Below are positions 43,037 through 51,194 of a stretch of DNA of 64,000 nucleotides, one piece after another. The notes beneath the pieces are model-generated. The model saw only the letters and a program-made list of their open reading frames with translations. It did no database searches and was not told where the DNA came from. The number at the start of each line of letters is the position of its first letter. Position 1 is the stretch's first letter. This stretch comes from Bacteroidota bacterium (GTDB lineage Bacteria; Bacteroidota; Bacteroidia; Cytophagales; Cyclobacteriaceae): contig JAFDYT010000019.1 in NCBI GenBank assembly GCA_018266055.1, forward strand, positions 1 through 64,000, read 5' to 3'. Made by a program: the position numbers and the translations under genes.

Positions 43037-43075
43037 ATTGCACCCTTGATCAGGCGCGTGCTGCCTGATGGCAAT
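43037..43075. promoter_or_regulatory. Dyad between the STAS-like and Crp/Fnr genes
   Basis: Perfect 7-bp inverted repeat ATCAGGC-GCGTGCT-GCCTGAT (43049-43069), framed by a second pair ATTGC (43037) / GCAAT (43071). It ends 15 bp before the crp-like start codon. It could be an autoregulatory operator or a 5'-leader hairpin. It does not match the AGGTYA motif of the other CRP/FNR-type sites. Confidence 0.5.
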
Positions 43076-43089
43076 ACTTTTATTAAATC

Positions 43090-43710
43090 ATGGAGTTAGG
43101 CAGTATTTTTCCACAATTCGATCATGCTCTTCTTAAACACCTTGAGGCGATCGGTCAGGTTACCGAATTTGAGGAAGGTGAAATGCTGATGCGCTCAGGC
43201 CAGTACTTTAAGAACTCACTGCTGATTTTAGAGGGGCAGGTAAAACTTTACCGCGAAGGGCAGGAAGGTGAGGAGTTTTTTCTCTACTACCTTGAAAAAG
43301 GAAATGCCTGTGCGCTATCGATGATCTGCGCGGAAAAGAATGAATCAAGCGCCATCAAGGCAAGGGCGCTTTCGAAAGTGACTGCGCTGGCCATCCCCAT
43401 TCATTATATGGATGGCCTCATGCGCGAATACCGCCAGTGGTATTATTTTGTGTTGGAAACCTATCGATCCAGATTCAGCGAATTGCTGGAAGTAATCGAC
43501 CATGTTGTTTTTCATTCAATGGATGAAAAACTCGAGTTTTACCTTACCCGTCAGTTTGATTTGTTGGGTGATAGAATCACCGTTACGCATCAGGAGATAG
43601 CCGATGACCTGAACTCCTCACGCGAAGTTATTTCGCGGCTGTTAAAAAAGCTGGAGTCGCAGAAACGGATCTCCATTTCGCGTAACGAAATCACCAAGCT
43701 CAAATTCTGA
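43090..43710 (+). CDS. Crp/Fnr-family transcriptional regulator
   Basis: 206 residues. An N-terminal cyclic-nucleotide-binding-like domain (~1-120, GEMLMRSGQYFKNSLLILEG, FFLYYLEKGNACALSMICAE) and a C-terminal winged helix (~150-206, TVTHQEIADDLNSSREVISR then LLKKLESQKRISI). The recognition helix reads R-E-V-I-S-R: it keeps the Arg-Glu...Arg of CRP (TGTGA readers) and the Glu...Ser-Arg of FNR (TTGAT readers). There is no FNR-type N-terminal cysteine cluster. It is a candidate reader of the CRP/FNR-type boxes at 10653, 11578 and 30080-30137, though the genome will have other members. Confidence 0.92.
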   Translation: MELGSIFPQFDHALLKHLEAIGQVTEFEEGEMLMRSGQYFKNSLLILEGQVKLYREGQEGEEFFLYYLEKGNACALSMICAEKNESSAIKARALSKVTALAIPIHYMDGLMREYRQWYYFVLETYRSRFSELLEVIDHVVFHSMDEKLEFYLTRQFDLLGDRITVTHQEIADDLNSSREVISRLLKKLESQKRISISRNEITKLKF

Positions 43711-43717
43711 GCAGGTT

Positions 43718-43864
43718 CTATAGCAAAAGCAGAATGGCAACGAGGGTGGCCCAGATCAGCCCGGCAGTGGTAATGAACAAATCTCTGGCGGTAATGGGCT
43801 CTGCCGTATGAACGCCGAGCGCCAACTTTCTCACAACAATCACGATTGTATTCATAGCAAACAT
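43718..43864 (-). CDS. Possible 48-residue membrane protein
   Basis: From the ATG at 43864 (or 43855, giving 45 residues). It has an amphipathic start (MNTIVIVVRKLALGVHTAEP) and one C-terminal membrane helix (LFITTAGLIWATLVAILLLL). Ends 7 bp from the Crp/Fnr stop codon, tail to tail. No homologue known to me; the size and helix make a small membrane protein plausible. Confidence 0.4.
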   Translation of the reverse strand: MFAMNTIVIVVRKLALGVHTAEPITARDLFITTAGLIWATLVAILLLL

Positions 43865-43996
43865 TGTCTCGGGGCGTTTATCTTGTTCCCAGCCTGGTTG
43901 TAACCCCTGGGATGGCAATTCAGGACACTTATTTTACAGGTTGTGGAATTGGGCTTCAATTTTCTATCTTGGAAGCGGCTTCACAATGCGTTGCAA

Positions 43997-44992
43997 ATGA
44001 AAAAAGTAGTCACTTTTGGGGAAATACTCATGCGGCTTTCGCCGCCTTCGTGGCAACGTATTGAACAGGCGTCGCAATGGAATGCGGTCTATGCCGGTTC
44101 AGAAGCCAATGTGTCGGCATCGTGCTGCAAGCTTGGAATGGCCGCGACTCACGTTACGGTGTTGCCGGATGATGAAATTGGAGAAGCCGCTGCTTCGACG
44201 TTGCGTTCGTATGGGATAAATACAGCACAAGTGCAACGCACACCAGGACGGATTGGTATTTATTTTTATGAAAATGCAGCGTCGGTTCGTTCTCCTAAAA
44301 TCATTTACGATCGCTTTCATTCGTGCTTTGCAAACATAAAACCCGGATCGGTAGATTGGGAAGAAGCGATGGCTGGTGCCGATTGGTTTCACTGGACAGG
44401 CATTACGCCGGCGGTGTCTGAAGGTGCGGCCACAGTGTGCAAGGAGGCGCTGCTCGCGGCGCGCAAGAAGGGAATGAAGGTTTCCGGCGACATCAACTAT
44501 CGGCGTGTGCTGTGGCAATATGGGAAATCGGCGCGTGAGGTAATGCCTGAAATGATTAGTTATTGCGATTTGCTGGTGGGTGGACTTGAAGATTTTAAGA
44601 ATTGCATCGGGATCGAAGATACGTCATTTGAAAAAGCATGTGAAAAAATCGTGAAGCAGTTTCCTTCTGTGAAGAAAATTGCCACCACACATCGCGAAAC
44701 CAAAAGTGCATCCCATCAATTTGTTGATGCAGTATTGTGGAGTAAGAATTCCCTGCTGAAGTCGTCGCGCTATGAGTTGTTTCCCATCGTTGACCGGATT
44801 GGTGCCGGCGACGCGTTTATGGCCGGACTGATCGTGGGTGAACTTTCGGGTAAAACGGATCAACAAACACTTGAATTTGCAACCGCCGCGTGTGCATTGA
44901 AGCACACCATTGAAGGCGATGTAAACCTGGCCTCTGCAGAAGAAATTGAATCGCTCATGCAAAACAACAACACCGGAAAACTTTTGCGATGA
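43997..44992 (+). CDS. kdgK: 2-dehydro-3-deoxygluconokinase (PfkB family)
   Basis: 331 residues from the ATG at 43997; the frame extends upstream but the family start MKKVVTFGEILMRLSPP is here. The ribokinase fold shows the N-terminal GEILMRLSPP, substrate-side GSEANVSASCCKLG, and the C-terminal PfkB signature DRIGAGDAFMAGLIVGEL with the catalytic Asp in GAGD. It phosphorylates 2-keto-3-deoxygluconate to KDPG in the lower hexuronate / Entner-Doudoroff route. Its stop overlaps the start of the aldolase gene (ATGA), so the two are translationally coupled. UxaC and UxuA lie 8-13 kb away in the same block. Confidence 0.9.
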   Translation: MKKVVTFGEILMRLSPPSWQRIEQASQWNAVYAGSEANVSASCCKLGMAATHVTVLPDDEIGEAAASTLRSYGINTAQVQRTPGRIGIYFYENAASVRSPKIIYDRFHSCFANIKPGSVDWEEAMAGADWFHWTGITPAVSEGAATVCKEALLAARKKGMKVSGDINYRRVLWQYGKSAREVMPEMISYCDLLVGGLEDFKNCIGIEDTSFEKACEKIVKQFPSVKKIATTHRETKSASHQFVDAVLWSKNSLLKSSRYELFPIVDRIGAGDAFMAGLIVGELSGKTDQQTLEFATAACALKHTIEGDVNLASAEEIESLMQNNNTGKLLR

Positions 44993-45654
44993 GGGCATCT
45001 AAATCTGATATTCTTAGCGCTATCGAAAAGACAGGACTCGTGCCGCTGTTTTATCATGACGATGTTTCTACGGCGACACACGTGATTGAAGCGTCGTATC
45101 GTGGCGGTGCCCGTGTTTTTGAGTTTGCCAATCGTGGCCCGAATGCTTTAACGGTATTCCGTGAATTAGTAAACCGGTTTTCATCGTATGCTGATTTTTA
45201 TCTTGGCATTGGCACCATTATGAATGCGCCACAGGCAAAAGAGTTTATCGATGCCGGCGCGCAGTTCCTGGTATCGCCGATTTTCAAAACCGAGATTGCT
45301 GAAGTAGTTACTCATGAAGATATTATCTGGATTCCCGGCACAGGCACAATGACTGAGATTGTCACCGCAGTAGATGCCGGCACAGCGTTGGTAAAAGTAT
45401 TCCCTGGTGCTGTGTTAGGTCCTGTTTTTGTTTCATCGGTGTTGCCGATTTTACCTGCGCTCAAGATAATGCCGACCGGAGGCGTTGAGCCCAACGAGCA
45501 AAACCTGTCGGCATGGTTTAAGGCAGGTGTCTTTTGTGTAGGAATGGGATCGCAGTTGTTTCCTGCGATCTATGTTGCATCCAACAATTGGATCGCTATT
45601 GAAAATCAGGTTCGCGAGACCCTTCAGATCATCGGCAAGGTGAGACCTAAATAA
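44989..45654 (+). CDS. eda: KDPG/KHG aldolase
   Basis: 221 residues, class I aldolase barrel. The Schiff-base lysine is in GTALVKVFPGA; the upstream glutamate region FEFANRGPNAL and the phosphate-binding loop MPTGGVEP are in place. It cleaves 2-keto-3-deoxy-6-phosphogluconate to pyruvate and glyceraldehyde-3-phosphate (and often 4-hydroxy-2-oxoglutarate). Starts within the kinase stop codon. It completes the glucuronate degradation route in this window. Confidence 0.93.
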   Translation: MRASKSDILSAIEKTGLVPLFYHDDVSTATHVIEASYRGGARVFEFANRGPNALTVFRELVNRFSSYADFYLGIGTIMNAPQAKEFIDAGAQFLVSPIFKTEIAEVVTHEDIIWIPGTGTMTEIVTAVDAGTALVKVFPGAVLGPVFVSSVLPILPALKIMPTGGVEPNEQNLSAWFKAGVFCVGMGSQLFPAIYVASNNWIAIENQVRETLQIIGKVRPK

Positions 45655-46722
45655 TCAACGCCAGGCGTTGCGCAAAAAGCGAAGCCAGTTTTTGCTGGTC
45701 ACATTCTCAATATCTTCTTTACTGTAGCCTCGTTTTTCCAGCAGCGTTGGCAACCGTTGCAGATCAGCGATCGTCTCAATGTCGGTAGGGCATTGTTCCT
45801 TACCAAAAGCACCGTCCAGGTCAGAGCCGATGCCGATGTGAAGACTGTTACCGGCAAGCTGGCAGATGTGATCCATGTGATCGATTAGTTTGTCGAGATT
45901 ACAATCCATGGACTGAGGTGTGGACGTTCCTCGCACCCAATTCGGAACGAGCATCCAGGCATCCATTACGCCGCCAATTACCGCGCCGCGTTCGATCAAC
46001 GCTTTAATTTGTTCGTCGCTGAACTGGCGGTTGTGCGGCACTAGCGATCTGCAATTATTGTGACTGGCCCATACATGCCCGTTGAAATTGTTCAGTGCTT
46101 CCCAAAAACTGTCGTCACACAAGTGCGTGGCATCGAGAATGACGTTGAGTCGCTCCATCTCTTTAAGCAGTGATTTCCCTGCTTGTCCTATTCCGCCGGT
46201 AGCGTCGGTGCCTTGTGCGTAGCGGCCGGGCCCGTAATGTGCTAGGCCAATCGCGCGAAGCCCATTCGCATAAGCGCGTTCCAAATGAGCTAAGGTCACG
46301 ATTGAATCGGCACCTTCCAGACTAAGGATATAGCCAATTGGCTTTTTGACCGAAGAATCTTTTTCCCATTGTGCAAGGTGATCGTCCAACGACTTGGAAT
46401 TCGTTATAGGCCGTAGCTCGCCAGCTTCCTCCATGGCTTTGTACCAGGCAAGCTGAGCCTGCGTGTGCGCCCAGGCTTGCTCTGGCGAATGCCATCCAGG
46501 CAATGGATTTTGAGGCGAAACATAACGCGCAATTTGCGTAGCCACCACCACGCCTACATTGCCTTTTCGAAGCTCTTCAAAGTTCACCACACCTTTGCCG
46601 CGGTCGGGTTTGTCAGTCAGGTTTTTTTCGCGTTCGCGAATTTCCTGAATCGGTCGGGTCAAGTCGCGATTCCATTCCATCGCGTTCATACTTAAATCGA
46701 GATGAGCGTCTACCAACAGCAT
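45655..46722 (-). CDS. Membrane dipeptidase family M19
   Basis: 355 residues. The binuclear metal site begins at His7-x-Asp9 in LLVDAHLDLSMN; YILSLEGADSI holds the bridging Glu, and ILDATHLCDDSFW and VWASHNNCRSLVPHNRQ carry further His ligands. No signal peptide, so it acts in the cytosol. M19 enzymes cleave dipeptides, many with a D-residue at the C-terminal side. It is the last gene of a tight minus-strand operon (10 bp after the PLP enzyme), which suggests it frees D-amino acids for that enzyme. Confidence 0.92.
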   Translation of the reverse strand: MLLVDAHLDLSMNAMEWNRDLTRPIQEIREREKNLTDKPDRGKGVVNFEELRKGNVGVVVATQIARYVSPQNPLPGWHSPEQAWAHTQAQLAWYKAMEEAGELRPITNSKSLDDHLAQWEKDSSVKKPIGYILSLEGADSIVTLAHLERAYANGLRAIGLAHYGPGRYAQGTDATGGIGQAGKSLLKEMERLNVILDATHLCDDSFWEALNNFNGHVWASHNNCRSLVPHNRQFSDEQIKALIERGAVIGGVMDAWMLVPNWVRGTSTPQSMDCNLDKLIDHMDHICQLAGNSLHIGIGSDLDGAFGKEQCPTDIETIADLQRLPTLLEKRGYSKEDIENVTSKNWLRFLRNAWR

Positions 46723-46732
46723 CGTTAAAAAA

Positions 46733-47839
46733 TCAAAGGGTTATTGTTCGGTTTCTAGCCACCATATTCCAGCGTGTGGTGGCAAGGTGGTTTTCAATCA
46801 CTGTGGCCCTGTCATATAAGGCCACCGTTGGGCAGACGTGAAAAGGAACTCCGTACAATACATCGCCAACGGAATAATTATTTTCCCCATTCACTTTCAG
46901 TACCATGTGTTCTTCGCTGTGACCTACCGGCTGGAGGTTGTTAGCATTGAGAAATAACACACGTTTATCAAGAGGGTTTTCTGAAGCGATGGACTTGTGG
47001 CCAAGGTCGATGCAAATTAAATCCGCTTCTGGTTTTGAAATCACGCGTGTGATGACCAACGCCCCGTATACAAATGGCTGCTCGGCAAACGTGTCGTGGT
47101 ACCCGTGGTCCCAGTAAATAAATGTACCTGGACTGCACACTACATTTTTTCTGAGTTCATGAATAGGAAATGTCGTGGTTCCACCGACCACAATAACAGG
47201 TTCCGGAAGGCCAGCGTCAGTCATTCGTTTTTGCATGTTGAGCACCGGTGCAAAACCTTGGTTGCACTTTTGTGTTCGAAGGGCAAGGTCAGCATCGCGC
47301 AGGTGACCATCGTAGGCGTGAATGCCCACAACCTGTACCGCATCTAATTCACTCGCGCTGAGGTAAAGCGTATCCGCTTGTTGGCCAGGTTTTATACCGG
47401 TACGGTTCATACCGATATTCAAATCAATGTACACATTGATCTTTTGTTTGCTTTCACTGAAAACATGGTTGAGTTGCGAAAGCGTTTCAGTATTGTCGAA
47501 CAAGCATGAGAATTTGGTGTTCGGATATTTCTTTACCACAGACGCGAAGCGGCTTATCTTTGGACCCACTGGCTGATATGCCAACAAAACGTCCGGCGCG
47601 CCGGCTTCGCCGAGCATCTCTGCTTCGGCGATGGTCGCACACTTGAATTGCGTAAAGCCGGAAGAAAGTAAAATCTTTGTTACGTCGGCTGACTTGTGTG
47701 TTTTTACATGAGGCCTCAGCCGACTTACATCGGGAAGCATCGTCTTGAGAATTTCAATGTTCTTTTTGACCTGGGCAGGATATACTGCCAACGTGGGCGA
47801 GTCAACCTGATCGATGTTTGAAATTTGATACCATTCCAT
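46733..47839 (-). CDS. D-threonine aldolase / D-serine dehydratase-like PLP enzyme (fold type III)
   Basis: 368 residues. An alanine-racemase-type barrel with the PLP lysine likely Lys46 in LRPHVKTHKSA, and VDSPTLAVYPAQVKKNI at the start. The C-terminal domain has a His334-x-Cys336 pair in PFHVCPTVAL, the zinc site of the D-TA/DSD1 group. Members either dehydrate D-serine to pyruvate and ammonia or cleave D-threonine. The RidA gene 11 bp upstream (a 2-aminoacrylate deaminase family) favours dehydratase chemistry. Encoded between RidA and the M19 dipeptidase. Confidence 0.88.
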   Translation of the reverse strand: MEWYQISNIDQVDSPTLAVYPAQVKKNIEILKTMLPDVSRLRPHVKTHKSADVTKILLSSGFTQFKCATIAEAEMLGEAGAPDVLLAYQPVGPKISRFASVVKKYPNTKFSCLFDNTETLSQLNHVFSESKQKINVYIDLNIGMNRTGIKPGQQADTLYLSASELDAVQVVGIHAYDGHLRDADLALRTQKCNQGFAPVLNMQKRMTDAGLPEPVIVVGGTTTFPIHELRKNVVCSPGTFIYWDHGYHDTFAEQPFVYGALVITRVISKPEADLICIDLGHKSIASENPLDKRVLFLNANNLQPVGHSEEHMVLKVNGENNYSVGDVLYGVPFHVCPTVALYDRATVIENHLATTRWNMVARNRTITL

Positions 47840-47850
47840 GCTAAACCTTC

Positions 47851-48321
47851 TTAAACGTTCAACTCAAACATAGCTTCAATTTCCACGGGAATATTGTCGG
47901 GGAGAGAGCCCATGCCTACGGCACTTCGCACACCTACGCCGTTATCTGTGCCCCATACTTCGGCAAACAGTTCGCTGCAGCCATTGATCACAAAGGGATG
48001 ACGGCCAAATTCCGGCACGGCATTCACCATACCCAGCACTTTTATCACACGCTTAATTTTATTGAAGCTTCCGAGATTTGCTTTTAGGGTTGCCAACATC
48101 GCAAGCCCTACCTGACGAGCAGCCAGTTTTGCTTCATCGACCGTAAGATCAATCCCTACCTTGCCAATGATTAATCCTCCATCATCCTTTACGGTGCCGT
48201 GACCAGAGAGAAACACATGATGCCCGTCGATGAGGAAGGGCTTGTACACGCCGAGAGGCTTAGGAGCCGGAGGTAAGGTTAATCCAAGTTTTTCAAAACG
48301 CTGATCAGGGGTGAGATTCAT
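47851..48321 (-). CDS. RidA/YjgF-family protein
   Basis: 156 residues from the ATG at 48321; the frame extends 28 codons upstream but overlaps the permease gene there. It has the YjgF-like start LGLTLPPAPKPLGVYKPFLI, DGHHVFLSGHGTV and the late GVGVRSAVGMGSLPDNIPVE, with the conserved Arg and Glu of enamine deaminases. It likely hydrolyses reactive 2-aminoacrylate made by a PLP dehydratase. Second gene of the GntP-RidA-PLP-dipeptidase operon (11 bp spacings). Confidence 0.9.
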   Translation of the reverse strand: MNLTPDQRFEKLGLTLPPAPKPLGVYKPFLIDGHHVFLSGHGTVKDDGGLIIGKVGIDLTVDEAKLAARQVGLAMLATLKANLGSFNKIKRVIKVLGMVNAVPEFGRHPFVINGCSELFAEVWGTDNGVGVRSAVGMGSLPDNIPVEIEAMFELNV

Positions 48322-48332
48322 TTTATTGTTAA

Positions 48333-49646
48333 TTAGATGAACAGTTGCAAGATAAGTACGCCAATAAGTCCGCCAACGGAAATGATGGTCTCCATCAATG
48401 ACCACGACAATAGTGTTTGTTTTATAGTAAGATTGAAGTACTCTTTGTAAAGCCAGAAGCCACTGTCGTTAACATGAGAAAACATGAGGCTACCAGCGCC
48501 GACTGCAAGTACCATCAGGTTGGGATTCGCATGCGTCAACCTGATCATTGGCGCAATGATTCCTGCGGCCGTAAGGCCAGCAACAGTGGCTGACCCAATA
48601 CTTACGCGGATAACGGCAGCGATCAGCCAACCAAGCATCAGCGGATTAACATTCAGGTCTTGAAACGACTTTGCAATTTGTAAGCCTACGCCACTGTCGA
48701 TCATGATTTCTTTTAATGCACCGCCACCGGCCATAATCAATAAAATCATGGAGATATCCTTGACCGCATCAGCGTAAATGCCAGCGAGTTTGCTCGCCGA
48801 GATTTTCCTTCCAATGCCCAGTGTCACACTGGCGAAGGCCAATGAGATCAACATGACAATATCCGGATCACCAAGGAATGAAAGCAGTTGACGGGCTTTT
48901 CCCGTTAAGGGTAAAATAGTAAGTGCCAACGAAGTACTGGCCAATAGAAGTACCGGCAGCAGGGCAGAGATTAAGGAGTTGAACAGACTTGGTAATTGAT
49001 TCTCCGGCAGCGAAGGTGGCCTGAAGGTCTCCAATGGTTGTGAGTTCATGCGCTTGAGTGTGCTCGCGAAGATCGGGCCTGCCAGGATTACTGTAGGAAT
49101 GGCGACGATAATACCGTACAGTAAGGTCTGGCCAATGTCGGCATTGAATTGGCCGACCAGCGCAGTGGGCGAAGGATGCGGCGGAAGAAACCCATGTGTT
49201 ACTGATAATGAGGCCAGCATGGAGATGCCAAGAAATACGACGGGCAGTTTGTTTTGAAAGGCGACAGCAAACACCAGCGGCACAATCAGCACAAAGCCTA
49301 CATTATAAAACAAAGGAATACCTACTACGAAGCCTGTAGCCACCAGCGCCCACTGAATGTAGCGAGTGCCGAAGATTTTCATCATGCCTCGTGTGATTTG
49401 CTGAGCTGCACCACTTTCAGCAACGAGTTTGCCGAGCATTGCCCCACATACAATGATGACCAACAGGGAGCCAAGCAATTGCCCCATGCCTTTGCGAATG
49501 GAGTTGACAATCGTGGTGAGGTCCATGCCTAGAAGAAAACCGGCCAGCAACGACACAAAAAGGAAAGCGAGGAACGCATTCATTTTAAGTCGAGCGATAA
49601 GCAAGACCAATACCAGGATGCAGCAGGAGATGATAAGTATTGACAC
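48333..49646 (-). CDS. GntP-family permease (gluconate/D-serine type)
   Basis: 437 residues with about twelve helices if started at the GTG at 49646, which gives the usual family N-terminus (MSILIISCCILVLVLLIARL, then KMNAFLAFLFVSLLAGFLLG). A TTG at 49694 is the only other option; no ATG is available upstream. Family marks include GFLPPHPSPTALVGQFNADI and the late SMLVGVGLAI-like helices. GntP proteins import gluconate, and the DsdX branch imports D-serine. As first gene of an operon for RidA, a D-TA/DSD-type enzyme and a dipeptidase, D-serine or related D-amino acids is the better guess, although the neighbouring sugar-acid genes keep gluconate possible. Confidence 0.88.
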   Translation of the reverse strand: MSILIISCCILVLVLLIARLKMNAFLAFLFVSLLAGFLLGMDLTTIVNSIRKGMGQLLGSLLVIIVCGAMLGKLVAESGAAQQITRGMMKIFGTRYIQWALVATGFVVGIPLFYNVGFVLIVPLVFAVAFQNKLPVVFLGISMLASLSVTHGFLPPHPSPTALVGQFNADIGQTLLYGIIVAIPTVILAGPIFASTLKRMNSQPLETFRPPSLPENQLPSLFNSLISALLPVLLLASTSLALTILPLTGKARQLLSFLGDPDIVMLISLAFASVTLGIGRKISASKLAGIYADAVKDISMILLIMAGGGALKEIMIDSGVGLQIAKSFQDLNVNPLMLGWLIAAVIRVSIGSATVAGLTAAGIIAPMIRLTHANPNLMVLAVGAGSLMFSHVNDSGFWLYKEYFNLTIKQTLLSWSLMETIISVGGLIGVLILQLFI

Positions 49647-49825
49647 GTCGGTAAGAAAGGTGGTGAAAGTACTACTTACAACCTGTAACTGCAATGAAGA
49701 TACCTGTACAATGTTGAAAAATTAATTTGATTAACTCGTCGTCATTGATCGCATAAAATCAATTGGTGCAGTCACATATTTTCGGTTAATTTAAAGTGAT
49801 TTACTCAATCCGAAATTTTATACGA

Positions 49826-51181
49826 ATGGGAAGAGGCCTGCGTTGTTCAGTGAGTTTGCTTTTTATCTGGATGTCGCTTTCACCGGCGATGGGGCAATGG
49901 AAGAAACTCTTTAACGAAAAAAACTTAGACGGCTGGAAGCAGTTGAATGGCCAGGCTCGATACGAAGTTGTAAATAAAGAGATTGTAGGAACCACTGTGG
50001 CAGGATCGCCCAACTCATTTCTGGCCACAGAGAAAACATACCGCAACTTTATTCTTGAGCTTGAATTTAAACTTGACGGAGAAAGTAATTCGGGCATTCA
50101 AATCCGAAGCGAGAGCAAACCTGATTATAAAGAAGGTCGCGTGCATGGATATCAGGTAGAAATTGACCCATCGCCACGTGCCTGGACCGGCGGTATCTAT
50201 GACGAAGCCCGTCGGGATTGGCTTTATCCGTTAGAGTATAACCCCGAAGCAAAGGCAGCTTTCAAAAAATCAGCATGGAATAAAATTCGCGTGGAGTGCA
50301 TTGGGAACGTCATCCGCACCTGGGTAAATGGTGTGGCTGCCGCCTGTCTTGTTGACGACATGACTCCGGAAGGGTTTATTGCGCTGCAGGTTCATTCTGT
50401 GAGCAAACCGGAGGACGCTGGTGTGAAAATTCATTTTCGGAATATCCTTATTCAAACGGAAAACCTGAAGCCTTCTGCGGCGGATGATATTTTTGTAGTG
50501 AACACGATTCCTAATACACTGGCTGAGCCTGAAAGCAGAAATGGAGTTGCCCTACTTTGGGACGGAAAATCTACTACGGGATGGCGAGGCGCTTACAAAA
50601 ATGAATTTCCCGACAAGGGCTGGGAGATTAAAGAAGGAACGTTGAGAGTATTACCGTCGTCGGGTGGCGAGTCAACGAATGGCGGTGACATTGTCACGGA
50701 GAAAGAATATGGAGCATTCGACCTTCAGTTTGAATTCAAACTAACCGAAGGCGCCAACAGCGGAGTAAAATATTTCGTCACCGAAAAAGAAAAGAATTCG
50801 GGTTCGGCCATCGGATTGGAATATCAAATCCTTGACGACGAAAAGCATCCTGACGCCAAACTCGGCGCAGTTGGCAATCGCACGTTGGCATCGCTTTACG
50901 ATTTGATCCCTTCATTAAAAATTTCGCGCGGCCTTCACAAAATCGGCGAGTGGAATTACGGGCGCATCGTAGTTCATCCGGATAATCGTATTGAGCATTG
51001 GCTCAATGGTTATAAAGTAGTCGAGTATCAGCGTGGCACACCAATCTACTACGCGCTTGTGGCACGAAGTAAATATGCGCAGTGGGAGAATTTCGGTATG
51101 GCGCCCACGGGTCATATCCTGTTGCAAGACCACGGCAACAACGTTTCGTTCAGAAGCATTAAAATCAAAGAGTTGAAATAA
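49826..51181 (+). CDS. Exported protein with two DUF1080 domains
   Basis: 451 residues from the ATG at 49826 (a GTG at 49796 is in frame); the ATG gives a signal peptide MGRGLRCSVSLLFIWMSLSP. Two DUF1080 lectin-like domains follow: ~27-215 (LFNEKNLDGWKQLNGQARYE, FILELEFKLDGESNSGIQIR) and ~245-448 (LLWDGKSTTGWRGAYKNE, FDLQFEFKLTEGANSGVKYF). DUF1080 proteins include 3-keto-disaccharide hydrolases. It precedes a Tat-exported Gfo/Idh/MocA oxidoreductase by 13 bp, a pairing that would suit oxidation of sugars to 3-keto forms and their cleavage. Confidence 0.9.
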   Translation: MGRGLRCSVSLLFIWMSLSPAMGQWKKLFNEKNLDGWKQLNGQARYEVVNKEIVGTTVAGSPNSFLATEKTYRNFILELEFKLDGESNSGIQIRSESKPDYKEGRVHGYQVEIDPSPRAWTGGIYDEARRDWLYPLEYNPEAKAAFKKSAWNKIRVECIGNVIRTWVNGVAAACLVDDMTPEGFIALQVHSVSKPEDAGVKIHFRNILIQTENLKPSAADDIFVVNTIPNTLAEPESRNGVALLWDGKSTTGWRGAYKNEFPDKGWEIKEGTLRVLPSSGGESTNGGDIVTEKEYGAFDLQFEFKLTEGANSGVKYFVTEKEKNSGSAIGLEYQILDDEKHPDAKLGAVGNRTLASLYDLIPSLKISRGLHKIGEWNYGRIVVHPDNRIEHWLNGYKVVEYQRGTPIYYALVARSKYAQWENFGMAPTGHILLQDHGNNVSFRSIKIKELK

Positions 51182-51194
51182 AATCTTTAAAGCC

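Noticed and set aside
48333-49646. Firm assignment of the permease as a gluconate transporter
   Set aside because: The family also includes D-serine importers, and operon partners favour D-amino acids.
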